Assembly (NCBI GenBank): GCA_035945115.1
Contig: DASZAN010000194.1
Coordinates: 1-64,000, forward strand
Direction of reading: 5' to 3'
From: DAHUYF01 sp035945115
Lineage (GTDB): Bacteria; Pseudomonadota; Alphaproteobacteria; ATCC43930; CGMCC-115725
DNA: 64,000 nt
The notes below the pieces were generated by a model. It had not been told where the DNA came from, ran no database searches, and was given only the letters and a program-made list of their open reading frames with translations. Position numbers and translations under genes: made by a program. How positions within the stretch are numbered: position 1 is the first letter of the stretch; the number at the start of each line of letters is the position of its first letter. Shown here in pieces: positions 43,876 to 53,721 of the stretch.

Positions 43876-46800
43876 GAGGCTCGTGCAAGGACGGGGCGTC
43901 CACGGCGACGGCGGCGCGCGGACGGAACATTTGTCGGGCGCGCTCAAGGTAGAGATAGATGACCGGCGTGATAAAGAGCGTCAGCATCTGCGAGACGATG
44001 AGGCCGCCGACGACGGCAACGCCGAGCGGGCGGCGGAGCTCCGAGCCCGCGCCGAAGCCGATGGCGATCGGCAACGCGCCCATGATGGCGGCCATGGTCG
44101 TCATCATGATCGGCCGGAACCGCAGCAGGCAGGCGTCGAAGATCGCCCGCTCCGGCGCTTCGCCGTTGCGCTGTCGTTCGAGCGCGAAATCGATCATCAT
44201 GATCGCATTCTTCTTGACGATGCCGATCAGCATGACGATGCCGATGATGGCGATAACGCTCAGATCCATGCGGAAGAGCATCAGCGTCAGCAGCGCGCCC
44301 AATCCCGCTGCCGGCAAGCCCGAAAGAATCGTGATCGGATGGATGAAGCTCTCATAGAGAACGCCCAGCACCATGTAGATCACCAGCACGGCGGCGATGA
44401 GCAGCAAACCCTGGCCCTTGAGCGAGTCCTGGAAGACTTGCGCCGTCCCCTGGAAGCCGGTGCTGATGGTTTGCGGCAGATTGACCTGCCGCTCGACGCT
44501 GCGGATCGCCTCGACCGCTTCGCCAAGCGAGACGCCTGGCGCGAGATTGAAGGAGAGGGTCACGGAAGGTAATTGGCCCTGGTGATTGACCGTGACCGGC
44601 CCCACCCCCGAGGTCCAATGGGCGATGGCGTCGAGCGGGATCGCCGTGCCGGAGCGGCTCTTCAGATAGATGCGCGATAGATCCATCGGGTCCTGCTGAT
44701 AGCGCGGATCAGCCTCGACGATCACCTGGTAGTCGTTGGTCGGCGCATAGATCGTGTTGACTTGGCGGAAGGCGAAAGCGCTATAGAAAGTGTTGCGCAC
44801 CTGATCGATGGTGATGCCGAGCTGCGAAGCCTTGTCGCGGTCGATATCGATGATCGCCAGCCGATTCAACAACTGCAGGTCGGAATTGACGTCGAGCACG
44901 CCGGGAATCTGCGCAAGGCGCTCCTGCATCAGCGGGCCGTAGTGGTAGAGCTCGTCCGGGTCGGGGCCCTGGACGGTGTACTGGTATTGAGCGAGCGTCA
45001 GGCGGCCGCCAAGCTGAATGTTTTGCAGTGGCTGGAAGAAGGTGCGTATGCCCGGCACCTTCGCCACCTTGGGCCGCAGCTCCTGAATGATGTCGTTGGC
45101 GGAGCGCTTGCGCTGATCGAACGGCCTCAGCTGCACGAAGAAGCGGCCGCGGTTGGGTGCGGGGCTGAAGCCAGTAGCGCCGATGAAGGAAATGACGTCC
45201 TGCACGTCGGGATCGGCGCGCACGATGTCCACGACCTGCTTCTGGTGCTCCGCCAGAGCCTGGAACGAGATGTCCTGCGCCGCCTCAGTGAAGGCGAAGA
45301 GCTGGCCGGCATCCTCGATCGGGAAGAATCCCTTCGGCATCTTGTAGAAGAGCCAACCCGTCGCCACCAGCGAAAGCAGCGTCACCACCAAGGTGGCGAA
45401 CCGCCACGATAGCACGAGGCGCAACCCCCTCTCGTAGCCGCGCAGCATGCCCGTGAACATCGCTTCGGAGGCACGGTAGAAGACGTTGTGCTTGACGTTG
45501 TGGTCGATCGACTTGAGGACGCGCGAGCACAACATCGGCGTCAAGGTCAGCGACACCAGACCCGAGATCAGGATGGTCATGCTGATGGTGACGGCGAATT
45601 CGCGGAAGACGCGGCCAACGACGCCGCTCATGAATAGCACGGGAATGAACACTGCCACCAACGAGAGGGTGATCGACACGATGGTGAAGGCGATCTCGCG
45701 CGAGCCGCGGAACGCCGCGTCGATGACGCGCTCGCCATTCTCGATGTGACGGACGATGTTCTCAAGCATGACGATGGCGTCGTCGACGACGAAGCCCACC
45801 GAGAGCGTCAGCGCCATCAGCGAGAGATTGTCGATCGAATAGCCCAGTACATACATGCCGGCGAAGGTGCCGATCACCGAGACCGGCAGTGCCAGCGCCG
45901 GAATGAGGGTCGCCGTGACGTTGCGCAAAAAGATGAAGATCACCAGCACGACCAGGACAACCGTGATCATGAGCGTGAACTGCACGTCGTCGACCGACTG
46001 ACGGATCGAGACCGACCGGTCGTTCAGCACCTCGAGATTGATGGAGGGTGGAATCTGCTGGCGGAAGCGGGGCAGCAGCGACTTGACGCTGTCCACCACC
46101 TCGACGGTGTTGGCGTCAGGCTGGCGCAGTACCGCCAACACGATGCCGCGCCGCCCGTTGTACCAACCCGCGACCTTTGTGTTCTCAACGCTGTCGACGG
46201 GCGTGGCGACATCGCTGAGCCGCACTGGCGCACCGTTGCGGTAGGCGACAATGACGGGGCGATAGTCTGCCGCATGCGGCAGCGTGCCGGTCGCCTCGAT
46301 CGTGAAGCTCTGATGCGGACCATCGAGCGTGCCCACCGGCGTATTCGAGTTGGCGCCCGCGACGGCAGCGATCAAATCGTCGAAGCTCAGCCCCTTGGCG
46401 GCGAGCGCCGCCGGATCGACTTGGATGCGGACGGCGAATTTCTGCGCGCCGAACACCTGCACCTGCGCCACGCCCGGCAAGGTGCCGATCTGCTCGGCGA
46501 GCAGGGTCTCGGCGAATTCGTCCACTTGGTAAAGCGGCAGGGTCTCGGAATTGAGCGAGAGATAGATCACCGGCGAATCCGCCGGATTGACCTTCTGGAA
46601 GCTCGGTGGTGTCGGCATTTCCGACGGCGGCGGCAGCTTCCGTGCCGCCACCGTCATTGCGGACTGCACATCGAGCGCCGCGCCGTCGATGTTGCGGTCC
46701 AAATCGAACTGCATCGTGATCGTGCTGACGCCCTGGCCGCTCGTCGACACCATCGAATCGAGACCGGCGATGGTCGAGAACTGGCGCTCGAGCGGGGTCG

Positions 46801-46990
46801 CCACCGACGACGCCATGGTCTCGGGACTCGCGCCCGGCAGGAAGGCGCTAACGACGATGGTCGGAAAATCGACCCGTGGGATCGCCGCGACCGGCAGCAG
46901 GCGATAGCTGAACATGCCGAAGACGACGAAGGCCAGCATCAGCAACGTCGTCATCACCGGACGACGGATGCAGAGTTCCGGCAAGGTCAT
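43853..46990 (-). CDS. RND efflux permease, MdtB/MdtC-like
   Basis: 1045 residues, inner-membrane proton-driven pump of the AcrB superfamily. N-terminal ELCIRRPVMTTLLMLAFVVF, porter domains, twelve membrane helices and the proton-relay Asp pair in TM4 (LTLSVGFVVDDAIVMLEN). ATPLERQFSTIAGLDSMVST and the C-terminal RLRPIMMTTMAAIMGALPIA are family marks. The sequence is nearest the MdtBC multidrug branch, not the metal branch. Start overlaps the adaptor stop. No TolC-like gene is in the window. Confidence 0.95.
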   Translation of the reverse strand: MTLPELCIRRPVMTTLLMLAFVVFGMFSYRLLPVAAIPRVDFPTIVVSAFLPGASPETMASSVATPLERQFSTIAGLDSMVSTSGQGVSTITMQFDLDRNIDGAALDVQSAMTVAARKLPPPSEMPTPPSFQKVNPADSPVIYLSLNSETLPLYQVDEFAETLLAEQIGTLPGVAQVQVFGAQKFAVRIQVDPAALAAKGLSFDDLIAAVAGANSNTPVGTLDGPHQSFTIEATGTLPHAADYRPVIVAYRNGAPVRLSDVATPVDSVENTKVAGWYNGRRGIVLAVLRQPDANTVEVVDSVKSLLPRFRQQIPPSINLEVLNDRSVSIRQSVDDVQFTLMITVVLVVLVIFIFLRNVTATLIPALALPVSVIGTFAGMYVLGYSIDNLSLMALTLSVGFVVDDAIVMLENIVRHIENGERVIDAAFRGSREIAFTIVSITLSLVAVFIPVLFMSGVVGRVFREFAVTISMTILISGLVSLTLTPMLCSRVLKSIDHNVKHNVFYRASEAMFTGMLRGYERGLRLVLSWRFATLVVTLLSLVATGWLFYKMPKGFFPIEDAGQLFAFTEAAQDISFQALAEHQKQVVDIVRADPDVQDVISFIGATGFSPAPNRGRFFVQLRPFDQRKRSANDIIQELRPKVAKVPGIRTFFQPLQNIQLGGRLTLAQYQYTVQGPDPDELYHYGPLMQERLAQIPGVLDVNSDLQLLNRLAIIDIDRDKASQLGITIDQVRNTFYSAFAFRQVNTIYAPTNDYQVIVEADPRYQQDPMDLSRIYLKSRSGTAIPLDAIAHWTSGVGPVTVNHQGQLPSVTLSFNLAPGVSLGEAVEAIRSVERQVNLPQTISTGFQGTAQVFQDSLKGQGLLLIAAVLVIYMVLGVLYESFIHPITILSGLPAAGLGALLTLMLFRMDLSVIAIIGIVMLIGIVKKNAIMMIDFALERQRNGEAPERAIFDACLLRFRPIMMTTMAAIMGALPIAIGFGAGSELRRPLGVAVVGGLIVSQMLTLFITPVIYLYLERARQMFRPRAAVAVDAPSLHEPHVTQPGE

Positions 46991-48144
46991 GAGGCGTTAC
47001 CGACGACCGGCGGCTGACTTTGCGAAGAGCGGATGTCGACGCGCGCGCCGTTGGTAAGGCGGAGTTGCCCGTCGATGACGACGCGCTCGCCGGGTTCGAT
47101 GCCACGCGCGATAATGGTCTTGCCATCGACCGTGCGGGTCGTCTCGACTTTGCGCGCCTCGGCGGTGTTGTCCGGACGCACGACAAAGACGAACGGCTTT
47201 TCCTGTCCGACCTGCACCGCCGCCTGCGGCACGACGAGCGCATCCTCTTGCAGGGCGAGCGTGACCGACACGTTGACATACTGTCCCGGCCAAAGCCGCT
47301 CGTCGTCGTTGTCGAAGACGCCTCGGAGCGCGATCGTGCCGGTGGTCGCGTCGACCGCGTTGTCGTAGAAGGCGAGCTTGCCCATGATCGGGGTTCCCGC
47401 GTCTCCCGGCGCCAACGCGCTCACCGCGACCGGTCCCTTCGCCATCGCGGCTTTGATCCCGGGCAGCTCGCGCTCCGACACGGAAAAATTCACGTAGATC
47501 GGCTTTACCTGGTTGAGGGTGGCAAAGCTCACGTCATTGGCTTTGAGATTGTTGCCGAGCTTGGACTGCACCATGCCGATACGACCGTCGATTGGCGCCG
47601 TGATCGTATAATAGGTGAGCAGGACCTTGGCGTTGTCGAGGGCGGCCTCGTCGGCCTTGGCGCTCGCTTCGAGCGCCTGGGCGGTGGCGACGGCGGTGTC
47701 GTATTGCTGGCGCGAGACGAAATCTTTGGCAACGAGCGGCGCGAAACGGTCGACATCGCGCTTGGCGTTGACGAGCTGGGCGCGATCGCGCGCTAGCTGC
47801 GCCTCCATCTGGTGCACTTGCGCCTCGGCGGCGCGGCTGTCGAGATGAAACAGCACGTCGCCGGTCTTGACGTATTGCCCGTCCTTGACCCGCACCTGAT
47901 CGATCTGGGCGTCGATGCGCGACTTGATCGCGACGTTGGCGATACTCTGCACGTTGCCGATGGCGTCGAGGCGTACGGGCATCGGGCGGCGCTCGGCCGT
48001 TGCCACCACCACCGGCACGGCCGGAGCTTGGCGGGGCGCTTGCGCCGTCTGTGCCGCCGGGGCAGCAGCCCACAGGAAGTGATAGGCGATCGCGCCGCCA
48101 CCCAGCAGCGCTAGAAATATGATCGCCATCACGAAACGCTTCAT
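46987..48144 (-). CDS. RND efflux periplasmic adaptor (HlyD/MdtA-like)
   Basis: 385 residues linking the pump to an outer-membrane channel. N-terminal anchor or signal FVMAIIFLALLGGGAIAYHF. Lipoyl half-motif VRVKDGQYVKTGDVLFHLDS, a helical hairpin, then TITAPIDGRIGMVQSKLGNN and the C-terminal GEPGERVVIDGQLRLTNGA-type domain. Its stop overlaps the pump start as ATGA. The 250-base gap upstream is shared with the divergent MFS gene. Confidence 0.94.
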   Translation of the reverse strand: MKRFVMAIIFLALLGGGAIAYHFLWAAAPAAQTAQAPRQAPAVPVVVATAERRPMPVRLDAIGNVQSIANVAIKSRIDAQIDQVRVKDGQYVKTGDVLFHLDSRAAEAQVHQMEAQLARDRAQLVNAKRDVDRFAPLVAKDFVSRQQYDTAVATAQALEASAKADEAALDNAKVLLTYYTITAPIDGRIGMVQSKLGNNLKANDVSFATLNQVKPIYVNFSVSERELPGIKAAMAKGPVAVSALAPGDAGTPIMGKLAFYDNAVDATTGTIALRGVFDNDDERLWPGQYVNVSVTLALQEDALVVPQAAVQVGQEKPFVFVVRPDNTAEARKVETTRTVDGKTIIARGIEPGERVVIDGQLRLTNGARVDIRSSQSQPPVVGNAS

Positions 48145-48394
48145 GATCCCCGGTTCTCCGAAGCGGTGGTCACTTCTCTCCGCGCCGACCGACCAGTATA
48201 GGCCCTGGCGCGCCTTAGGATAAGCAGGTCCTCGCCGCTACCATCCCCGCGCGCACGAGCACCAGCGCGCAAGGCCGGCGCGAAAGTCTAGTCCGGAAGG
48301 CTTTGCCGCATGGATAACCAGCTGTTGCCATTTTGTAAATCGCGCGCTCTCCCACCTCTGGTAACATTCCCGCGCGTGAAGGGGACGGCAGGCC

Positions 48395-49669
48395 GTGGCG
48401 ATTGAGCGGGAGGAAAGGGCGGCCAAGCGGGGCTTCGCGAATGCCGGACGCGCGCTTCGCGTTCACAATTATAGAGTGTACACGGCGGGTAATTCAGTAT
48501 CATTGATTGGCACCTGGATGCAGCGCATATCCGTGAGCTGGCTCGCCTGGGAGCTCACGCACTCGACCCTCTGGCTGGGCTTTGTCGCCGTTGCCGATCT
48601 TATGCCGACCTTAGTGCTGAGCCCGCTCGCCGGCGTGCTCGCCGACCGCGTCGACCGGGTGCGGCTCATCTGGTTGACGCAAGTGCTGGCCATGGCGCAA
48701 AGCGGTCTCCTCGCCCTCCTCACTTATTTCGACCTGATCTCGATCGGGCCGCTCTTCGCGCTGACGCTGGTGCTGGGGGCAGTCAACGCCGTCAACCAGC
48801 CGGCGCGCCTCGCCCTCATCCCCAATCTCATCGACCGCGCGAGCCTGCCGGCGGCGGTGGCGATCAATTCGCTCGTCTTCAACAGCGCGCGGTTCGTCGG
48901 CCCGGCGCTCGCCGGCCCGATCGTCGATCACGGCGGCTTCGCGCTCGCCTTCGCCGTCAATACCACGAGCTATCTCGCCTTCATCGCCGCCTTGAGCCGC
49001 GTCAAGGTCAGTCCCGATGCCGATCCCGGACGCGAACGCCGGGCCCTCTGGAGCGACACGATGGCGGGCTATGTCTACGCCATGCGTCATCCCGGGATCG
49101 GCCGCATGATCCTGCTCTTCGCCGTTGCCTGCCTCAGCGTTCGTGGTTTTATCGAACTCTTCCCCGGCTTCGCCGACCTCGTCTTCGCGCGCGGCGGCCC
49201 CACCTGGCTCATGGCGACGCTCGGCCTCGGCGCCATGGCGGGCGGCGTCTTCATGGTGCGTCGCCCCGGCATTCAGGGCCTCACCGCTCTCATCATCGGC
49301 CACACCTTCCTCGTTGCCGCCGCGGTCCTGGGATTCACCGCGACCAGCAATTACTGGTTCGCGCTCGGTTGCGTCTTCGTCTGCGGCTTCTCGATGATCA
49401 CCACCGGCATCAGCGCGCAGACGCTCATCCAGAGCGCCGTCGACCCGGCCATGCGCGGCCGCGTCTTGGGATTCTACGGCATGCTCTTCCGCGGCGGCCC
49501 CGCGCTCAACGCGGTGCTGCTGGGTTGGCTCTCATCGCTGCTGGGGCTCCGCCTCGCCGTCGCGGCGGGCGCCCTCGTCTGCCTTGCCTATTGGGCGTGG
49601 GCCCGTCTCCGGCAAGAGGCGATGGAAGCGGCGCTCGAGGCCGAAGCGCGCCGTGCCGCCGCGCCATGA
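48395..49669 (+). CDS. MFS transporter, EntS-like
   Basis: 424 residues, about twelve membrane helices. N-terminal RALRVHNYRVYTAGNSVSLI and MQRISVSWLAWELTHSTLWL; the signature LAGVLADRVDRVRLIWLTQV between helices 2 and 3. The EntS/MFS_3 group exports siderophores and other compounds. GTG start at 48395. Its stop overlaps the start of the epimerase gene. Confidence 0.9.
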   Translation: MAIEREERAAKRGFANAGRALRVHNYRVYTAGNSVSLIGTWMQRISVSWLAWELTHSTLWLGFVAVADLMPTLVLSPLAGVLADRVDRVRLIWLTQVLAMAQSGLLALLTYFDLISIGPLFALTLVLGAVNAVNQPARLALIPNLIDRASLPAAVAINSLVFNSARFVGPALAGPIVDHGGFALAFAVNTTSYLAFIAALSRVKVSPDADPGRERRALWSDTMAGYVYAMRHPGIGRMILLFAVACLSVRGFIELFPGFADLVFARGGPTWLMATLGLGAMAGGVFMVRRPGIQGLTALIIGHTFLVAAAVLGFTATSNYWFALGCVFVCGFSMITTGISAQTLIQSAVDPAMRGRVLGFYGMLFRGGPALNAVLLGWLSSLLGLRLAVAAGALVCLAYWAWARLRQEAMEAALEAEARRAAAP

Positions 49670-50529
49670 GTGTGCCCCGCCTCTTCTGCTTCGGGTTCGG
49701 CTACACCGCTGGGTTTCTTGCACAGGAGCTGATGGCAGAGGGTTGGTCGGTCGCCGGCACGACGCGCGATGGCGCCCGCGACAGCGTGCCTGCCGACATC
49801 GCCATCTATCCTTTCACCGGCGGCCTGCCGCTCGCCGATGCGCCTTCGGCGCTCGCCGGCACGACGCACCTGCTCCTCTCGATACCGCCCGACGTGACAG
49901 GTGACCCAGTCGCCGCCGAGCATGGCGACGATATCGCGGGGCTGCCGGGGTTGCGTTGGGTGGGGTATCTCTCCGCGACCAGCGTCTACGGCGATCGCGC
50001 CGGCGGTTGGGTCGACGAGGACTCGCCGCTCGATCCCAGCGGCGCGCGCGGCCGGCGCCGTGTCATGGCCGAGGCAGCCTGGCGCGATCTCCAAGGGCGC
50101 ACCGGCTTGCCGCTCCACATCTTCCGCCTCGCCGGCATTTATGGACCGGGGCGGAGCGCGCTTGACGCCGTCCGCCACGGGCGCGCCCAGCGCATCGACA
50201 ACCCCGGCCACGTCTTCTCGCGCATCCATGTCGCCGATATCGTGGCGGCGCTCCGCGCGTCGATGGCGCGGCCCGATCCCGGCGCGATCTATAATCTCGC
50301 CGACGACGAACCGGCGCCGCCCGCGGCCGTCATCGCCCATGCCTGCGCGCTGCTCCGCCTGCCCGCGCCGCCGCTCGTTCCTTTGGCCGGCGCCGCGCTC
50401 TCGCCGACCGCGCGGAGCTTCTATGACGACAACAAGCGTGTCGCCAATCGTCGCCTCAAAGAGGCGCTCGGCATCCGTCTGCGCTATCCGAGCTACCGCG
50501 ACGGCCTTGCCGCCTTGCTCGCGGAGTGA
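49666..50529 (+). CDS. NAD-dependent epimerase/dehydratase-like protein (YeeZ type)
   Basis: 287 residues, extended SDR. Dinucleotide loop FCFGFGYTAGFLAQELMAEG (GxGxxA type), VGYLSATSVYGDRAGGWVDE with the Ser and Tyr, FRLAGIYGPGRSALDAV and FSRIHVADIVAAL. ATG at 49666 in an ATGA overlap with the MFS gene. Substrate unknown. The longer frame upstream lies inside the MFS gene. Confidence 0.88.
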   Translation: MSVPRLFCFGFGYTAGFLAQELMAEGWSVAGTTRDGARDSVPADIAIYPFTGGLPLADAPSALAGTTHLLLSIPPDVTGDPVAAEHGDDIAGLPGLRWVGYLSATSVYGDRAGGWVDEDSPLDPSGARGRRRVMAEAAWRDLQGRTGLPLHIFRLAGIYGPGRSALDAVRHGRAQRIDNPGHVFSRIHVADIVAALRASMARPDPGAIYNLADDEPAPPAAVIAHACALLRLPAPPLVPLAGAALSPTARSFYDDNKRVANRRLKEALGIRLRYPSYRDGLAALLAE

Positions 50530-50610
50530 ACCTGATGAAAGCGACGCCCACGTCGATTTTTTTGTGTATAAATGTACCAATTACGCGTCGGCCGCCGAGC
50601 GGCGCGCTAC

Positions 50611-51396
50611 TTAAATCTCTGCCAGTAATTCCTCGATGGTGCGTTCGAGGAGCGTCAGATCGCGCTCGCTCGAGAGACGATGGTCGCCGTCCTTCACCAA
50701 GGTGACTCGCACGTCCGCGCTCGCGAGCTTCTCGGCAAGGACGATGCTCGTCTGCCAGGGTACGTCCGGGTCCGCCATGCCGTGAAGGAGCCGCACTGGC
50801 GCCATGATCGGGATCGTCGCGTGCATCAGCAGATGCCGGCGCCCATCCTCGATGAGCTTGCGGGTGAAGAGATAACCTTCGGTGCCGTAGGCCGAAGGCC
50901 GTCGCGCTGCGCCCTCGCGCAGGATCTGCTCGCGCACCTCCAGTGGAAAGCGCGCCCACATCAGCGCTTCCGTCGCATCGGGGGCGGCGGCGATGCCGAC
51001 GAGCGCGGCGATGCGCTCGGGCCGTGCCAGGGCCACGAGCAGCATGAGCCAGCCGCCGATGCTCGAGCCCACGAGTATGAGCGGTCCCGCCGTCAGCTGG
51101 TCGATGACGGCGAGCGCATCCTCCTTCCAGCGGCCGACGGTCGCCTCGGCGAAATCGCCGGAAGAGGCGCCATGGGCGAAGTAGTCGAAGCGGAGATAGG
51201 CCCGGCCGCGCGCTTTGGCGAAGGCGTCGAGGCGCATCGCTTTGGTGCCGGTCATGTCCGACATGAAGCCGCCGAGAAAGACGATCCCGGGTGTTTTGCC
51301 GGCGCGCCGGTGGTAGGCGATTGTCGCGCCGTCCTCGCGTGTTAAAATAGCGAGCCGCTCGGAGTCGCCCGAGTCGGCCGTCGTTTCCGGGGTCAT
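50611..51396 (-). CDS. Alpha/beta hydrolase, ABHD10-like
   Basis: 261 residues. Nucleophile elbow GSSIGGWLML with Ser in the middle, acid in LLHGMADPDVPW, and His in KDGDHRLSS complete the triad. GIVFLGGFMSDMTGTKAM is the oxyanion region. Relatives include the mitochondrial thioesterase ABHD10. Divergent from the GT4 gene, with 17 bases between the starts. Confidence 0.9.
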   Translation of the reverse strand: MTPETTADSGDSERLAILTREDGATIAYHRRAGKTPGIVFLGGFMSDMTGTKAMRLDAFAKARGRAYLRFDYFAHGASSGDFAEATVGRWKEDALAVIDQLTAGPLILVGSSIGGWLMLLVALARPERIAALVGIAAAPDATEALMWARFPLEVREQILREGAARRPSAYGTEGYLFTRKLIEDGRRHLLMHATIPIMAPVRLLHGMADPDVPWQTSIVLAEKLASADVRVTLVKDGDHRLSSERDLTLLERTIEELLAEI

Positions 51397-51413
51397 CGCA
51401 TCAGCGTTGCTTC

Positions 51414-52622
51414 ATGACGGGCGCCGAGACTAGCACCGCACCGGCGGCGCCGGGAACCCGCGCTCCTGCCGTGCTTCAGGTGCTGCCGCGGCTCGTCACC
51501 GGCGGCGTCGAGCGCGGCACCGTCGACGTCGCCGCGGCCCTTGTCGCCGCCGGCTGGAAGGCGGTCGTCGCCTCGGCGGGTGGCCCCATGGTGCGCGAAC
51601 TCGAGCGCGCCGGCGCTCGCCATGTCGAATTGCCGCTCGCTTCCAAGAATCCCTGGACGATGCGGGGCAATGTCGAGCGCCTGGCCGAACTCATTCGCCG
51701 CGAGCGGATCGACATTGTCCACGCACGGAGCCGCGCGCCGGCCTGGAGCGCCGGTGCCGCGTCGCGGCGCACCGGCGCTCACTTCGTGACCACCTTTCAC
51801 AACGTCTATGGCGATAGCTGGTGGCTGAAGCGGCGCTACAACGGGATCATGGCCGAGGGTGAGCGCGTCATCGCCATCTCGAATTTCGTCGCCGCCCACG
51901 TCGCGAGCCGTTACGGCGTGCCGCCCGAGCGTTTGCGCATTATCCCGCGCGGCGTCGACTTCACGCGCTTCGATCCCGAGCGCGTCAGCGCCGAGCGCGT
52001 CATTCAGCTGGCGCGGCAATGGCGTCTCCCGGACGGCGTTCCCGTCGTCATGCTGGTTGGGCGCCTCACGCGATGGAAAGGACAGCTCGTGCTCATCGAC
52101 GCGGTGGCGCAGCTCCGCCGCGAGGATTTGCGCTGCATGCTTGTCGGCGCCGGCGAGGCACGCTATCGCCGCGATCTCATCGCGGCGATCAAAGCGCGCG
52201 GCCTCGAGGGCGTGTTCCAGATCGTCGACGATTGCCGCGATATCCCCGCCGCCTACATGCTGTCGGATGTGGTGGTCTCGGCCTCGACCCGGCCGGAAGG
52301 ATTCGGCCGCGTCATGGCCGAGGCGCAGGCGATGGGCCGCCCCGTCATCGCCACCGACCATGGCGGTGCGCGCGAGATCATCCGTACCGGCGAGACCGGC
52401 TGGCTCGTTCCACCCGCGGATGGTGCGGCGTTGGCCGTCGCCATTGCAGACGCGCTGACATTGACGCCGGCCGTACGCGCCGAATTGGCGGCGGCGGCGA
52501 TCGAGCACGTCCGGGGACAGTTCGGCACGCGGTTAATGACCGACCGCACGATCGCCGTCTATGAGGAGATCCTTTTTCCCGAGAGCGCCGCGGTCGAACC
52601 CTCGGGACCGGTCGCGGCCTGA
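51414..52622 (+). CDS. Glycosyltransferase family 4
   Basis: 402 residues, GT-B fold. Acceptor side VLQVLPRLVTGGVERGTVDV; hinge IIPRGVDFTRFDP; donor side VVMLVGRLTRWKGQLVLIDA and the ExE-type motif STRPEGFGRVMAEAQAMGRP. Likely acts in LPS core or another surface glycan, with the GT9 gene next to it. Confidence 0.92.
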   Translation: MTGAETSTAPAAPGTRAPAVLQVLPRLVTGGVERGTVDVAAALVAAGWKAVVASAGGPMVRELERAGARHVELPLASKNPWTMRGNVERLAELIRRERIDIVHARSRAPAWSAGAASRRTGAHFVTTFHNVYGDSWWLKRRYNGIMAEGERVIAISNFVAAHVASRYGVPPERLRIIPRGVDFTRFDPERVSAERVIQLARQWRLPDGVPVVMLVGRLTRWKGQLVLIDAVAQLRREDLRCMLVGAGEARYRRDLIAAIKARGLEGVFQIVDDCRDIPAAYMLSDVVVSASTRPEGFGRVMAEAQAMGRPVIATDHGGAREIIRTGETGWLVPPADGAALAVAIADALTLTPAVRAELAAAAIEHVRGQFGTRLMTDRTIAVYEEILFPESAAVEPSGPVAA

Positions 52623-52630
52623 GCCGCGGA

Positions 52631-53575
52631 ATGCGGATCCTCGTCATCAAGCTGGGCGCACTCGGCGATTTCGTGCAGGCGATGGCACCAGCCGCGGCGA
52701 TCCGCGCGCATCACCGCGACGCCGACATCACGCTCCTGACCACCGCGCCGTACGCCGAGCTTGCCGAAGCGGCGCCTTATTTCGATCGTGTCTGGATCGA
52801 CGCTCGACTGCGCGCGTTCGATCTCGCGGGATGGTGGCGCTTTCGCCGCCGTCTGCGCGGCGCGAGGTTCGAGCGCGTCTACGATCTCCAAACCTCCGAC
52901 CGCTCGAGCTTTTATCACCCGCTCATGGGGCGGCCGGAGTGGTCGGGGATTGCGCGCGGGGCCTCTCACCCGCATGACGATCCGGGACGCGACCACATGC
53001 ATACGCTCGAGCGCCAAGCGGAGCAGCTTCGCCGCGCCGGAATCGCCGCGGTGCCGCCGCCCGATGTCGGCTGGGCGGCGCGCGAGGTCGGCCATTTCGG
53101 CCTGACGCCGCCGTTGCTGCTGCTGGTGCCGGGCGGATCGGCGCATCGGCCGGCAAAACGCTGGCCGGCGGAAAACTATGCCGCGCTGGCGGCGCTGGCG
53201 GCGCGCGAGGGGGTGATGCCGGTGGTCCTTGGGGGCGTCGCGGAAACCGGTCTCGCCGCGATCATTCGCCAGCAGGCGCCCGCCGCACGAGATCTCACCG
53301 GACGCACCAGCCACGGCGAGATCGTCGGCCTGGCGAAGCTTGCCTGGCGGGCGGTCGGCAACGACACCGGACCGATGCATCTCATCGTCGCCGCCGGCTG
53401 CCCCGCCACCGTGCTCTATTTGGCCGCGTCCGATCCGGCCTTGACGGCGCCGCGCGGCAACGACGTGCAAATTCTCCGCCGCACGCGCCTTGCCGATCTT
53501 CCCGTCGAGGAGGTCGCCGCCACACTTCGGTTTGGCGAGGTGGCGGCGGTTGCCGCCGGCCGGCACGCCCCATGA
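52631..53575 (+). CDS. Glycosyltransferase family 9 (heptosyltransferase-like)
   Basis: 314 residues. N-terminal ILVIKLGALGDFVQAMAPA and DLQTSDRSSFYHPL; donor side LLLVPGGSAHRPAKRWPAEN and RAVGNDTGPMHLIVAAGCPA with the conserved DTGPMH. GT9 enzymes add heptoses to the LPS inner core. Eight bases after the GT4 gene, in the same transcript. Confidence 0.92.
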   Translation: MRILVIKLGALGDFVQAMAPAAAIRAHHRDADITLLTTAPYAELAEAAPYFDRVWIDARLRAFDLAGWWRFRRRLRGARFERVYDLQTSDRSSFYHPLMGRPEWSGIARGASHPHDDPGRDHMHTLERQAEQLRRAGIAAVPPPDVGWAAREVGHFGLTPPLLLLVPGGSAHRPAKRWPAENYAALAALAAREGVMPVVLGGVAETGLAAIIRQQAPAARDLTGRTSHGEIVGLAKLAWRAVGNDTGPMHLIVAAGCPATVLYLAASDPALTAPRGNDVQILRRTRLADLPVEEVAATLRFGEVAAVAAGRHAP

Positions 53576-53721
53576 AGACCTTGCGCTCGGCTTGGTCGGC
53601 GCTAGATTGGCGGCGGCGGAGGTGTCGCTGGACGCGCTCTGCCGCTGAAGGGACCTTAGGCGGTGCCGGCGCAACGCGCGGATGCCGAGTGCCTGTGTGA
53701 CATTTTTAAAGGAGGGACCGC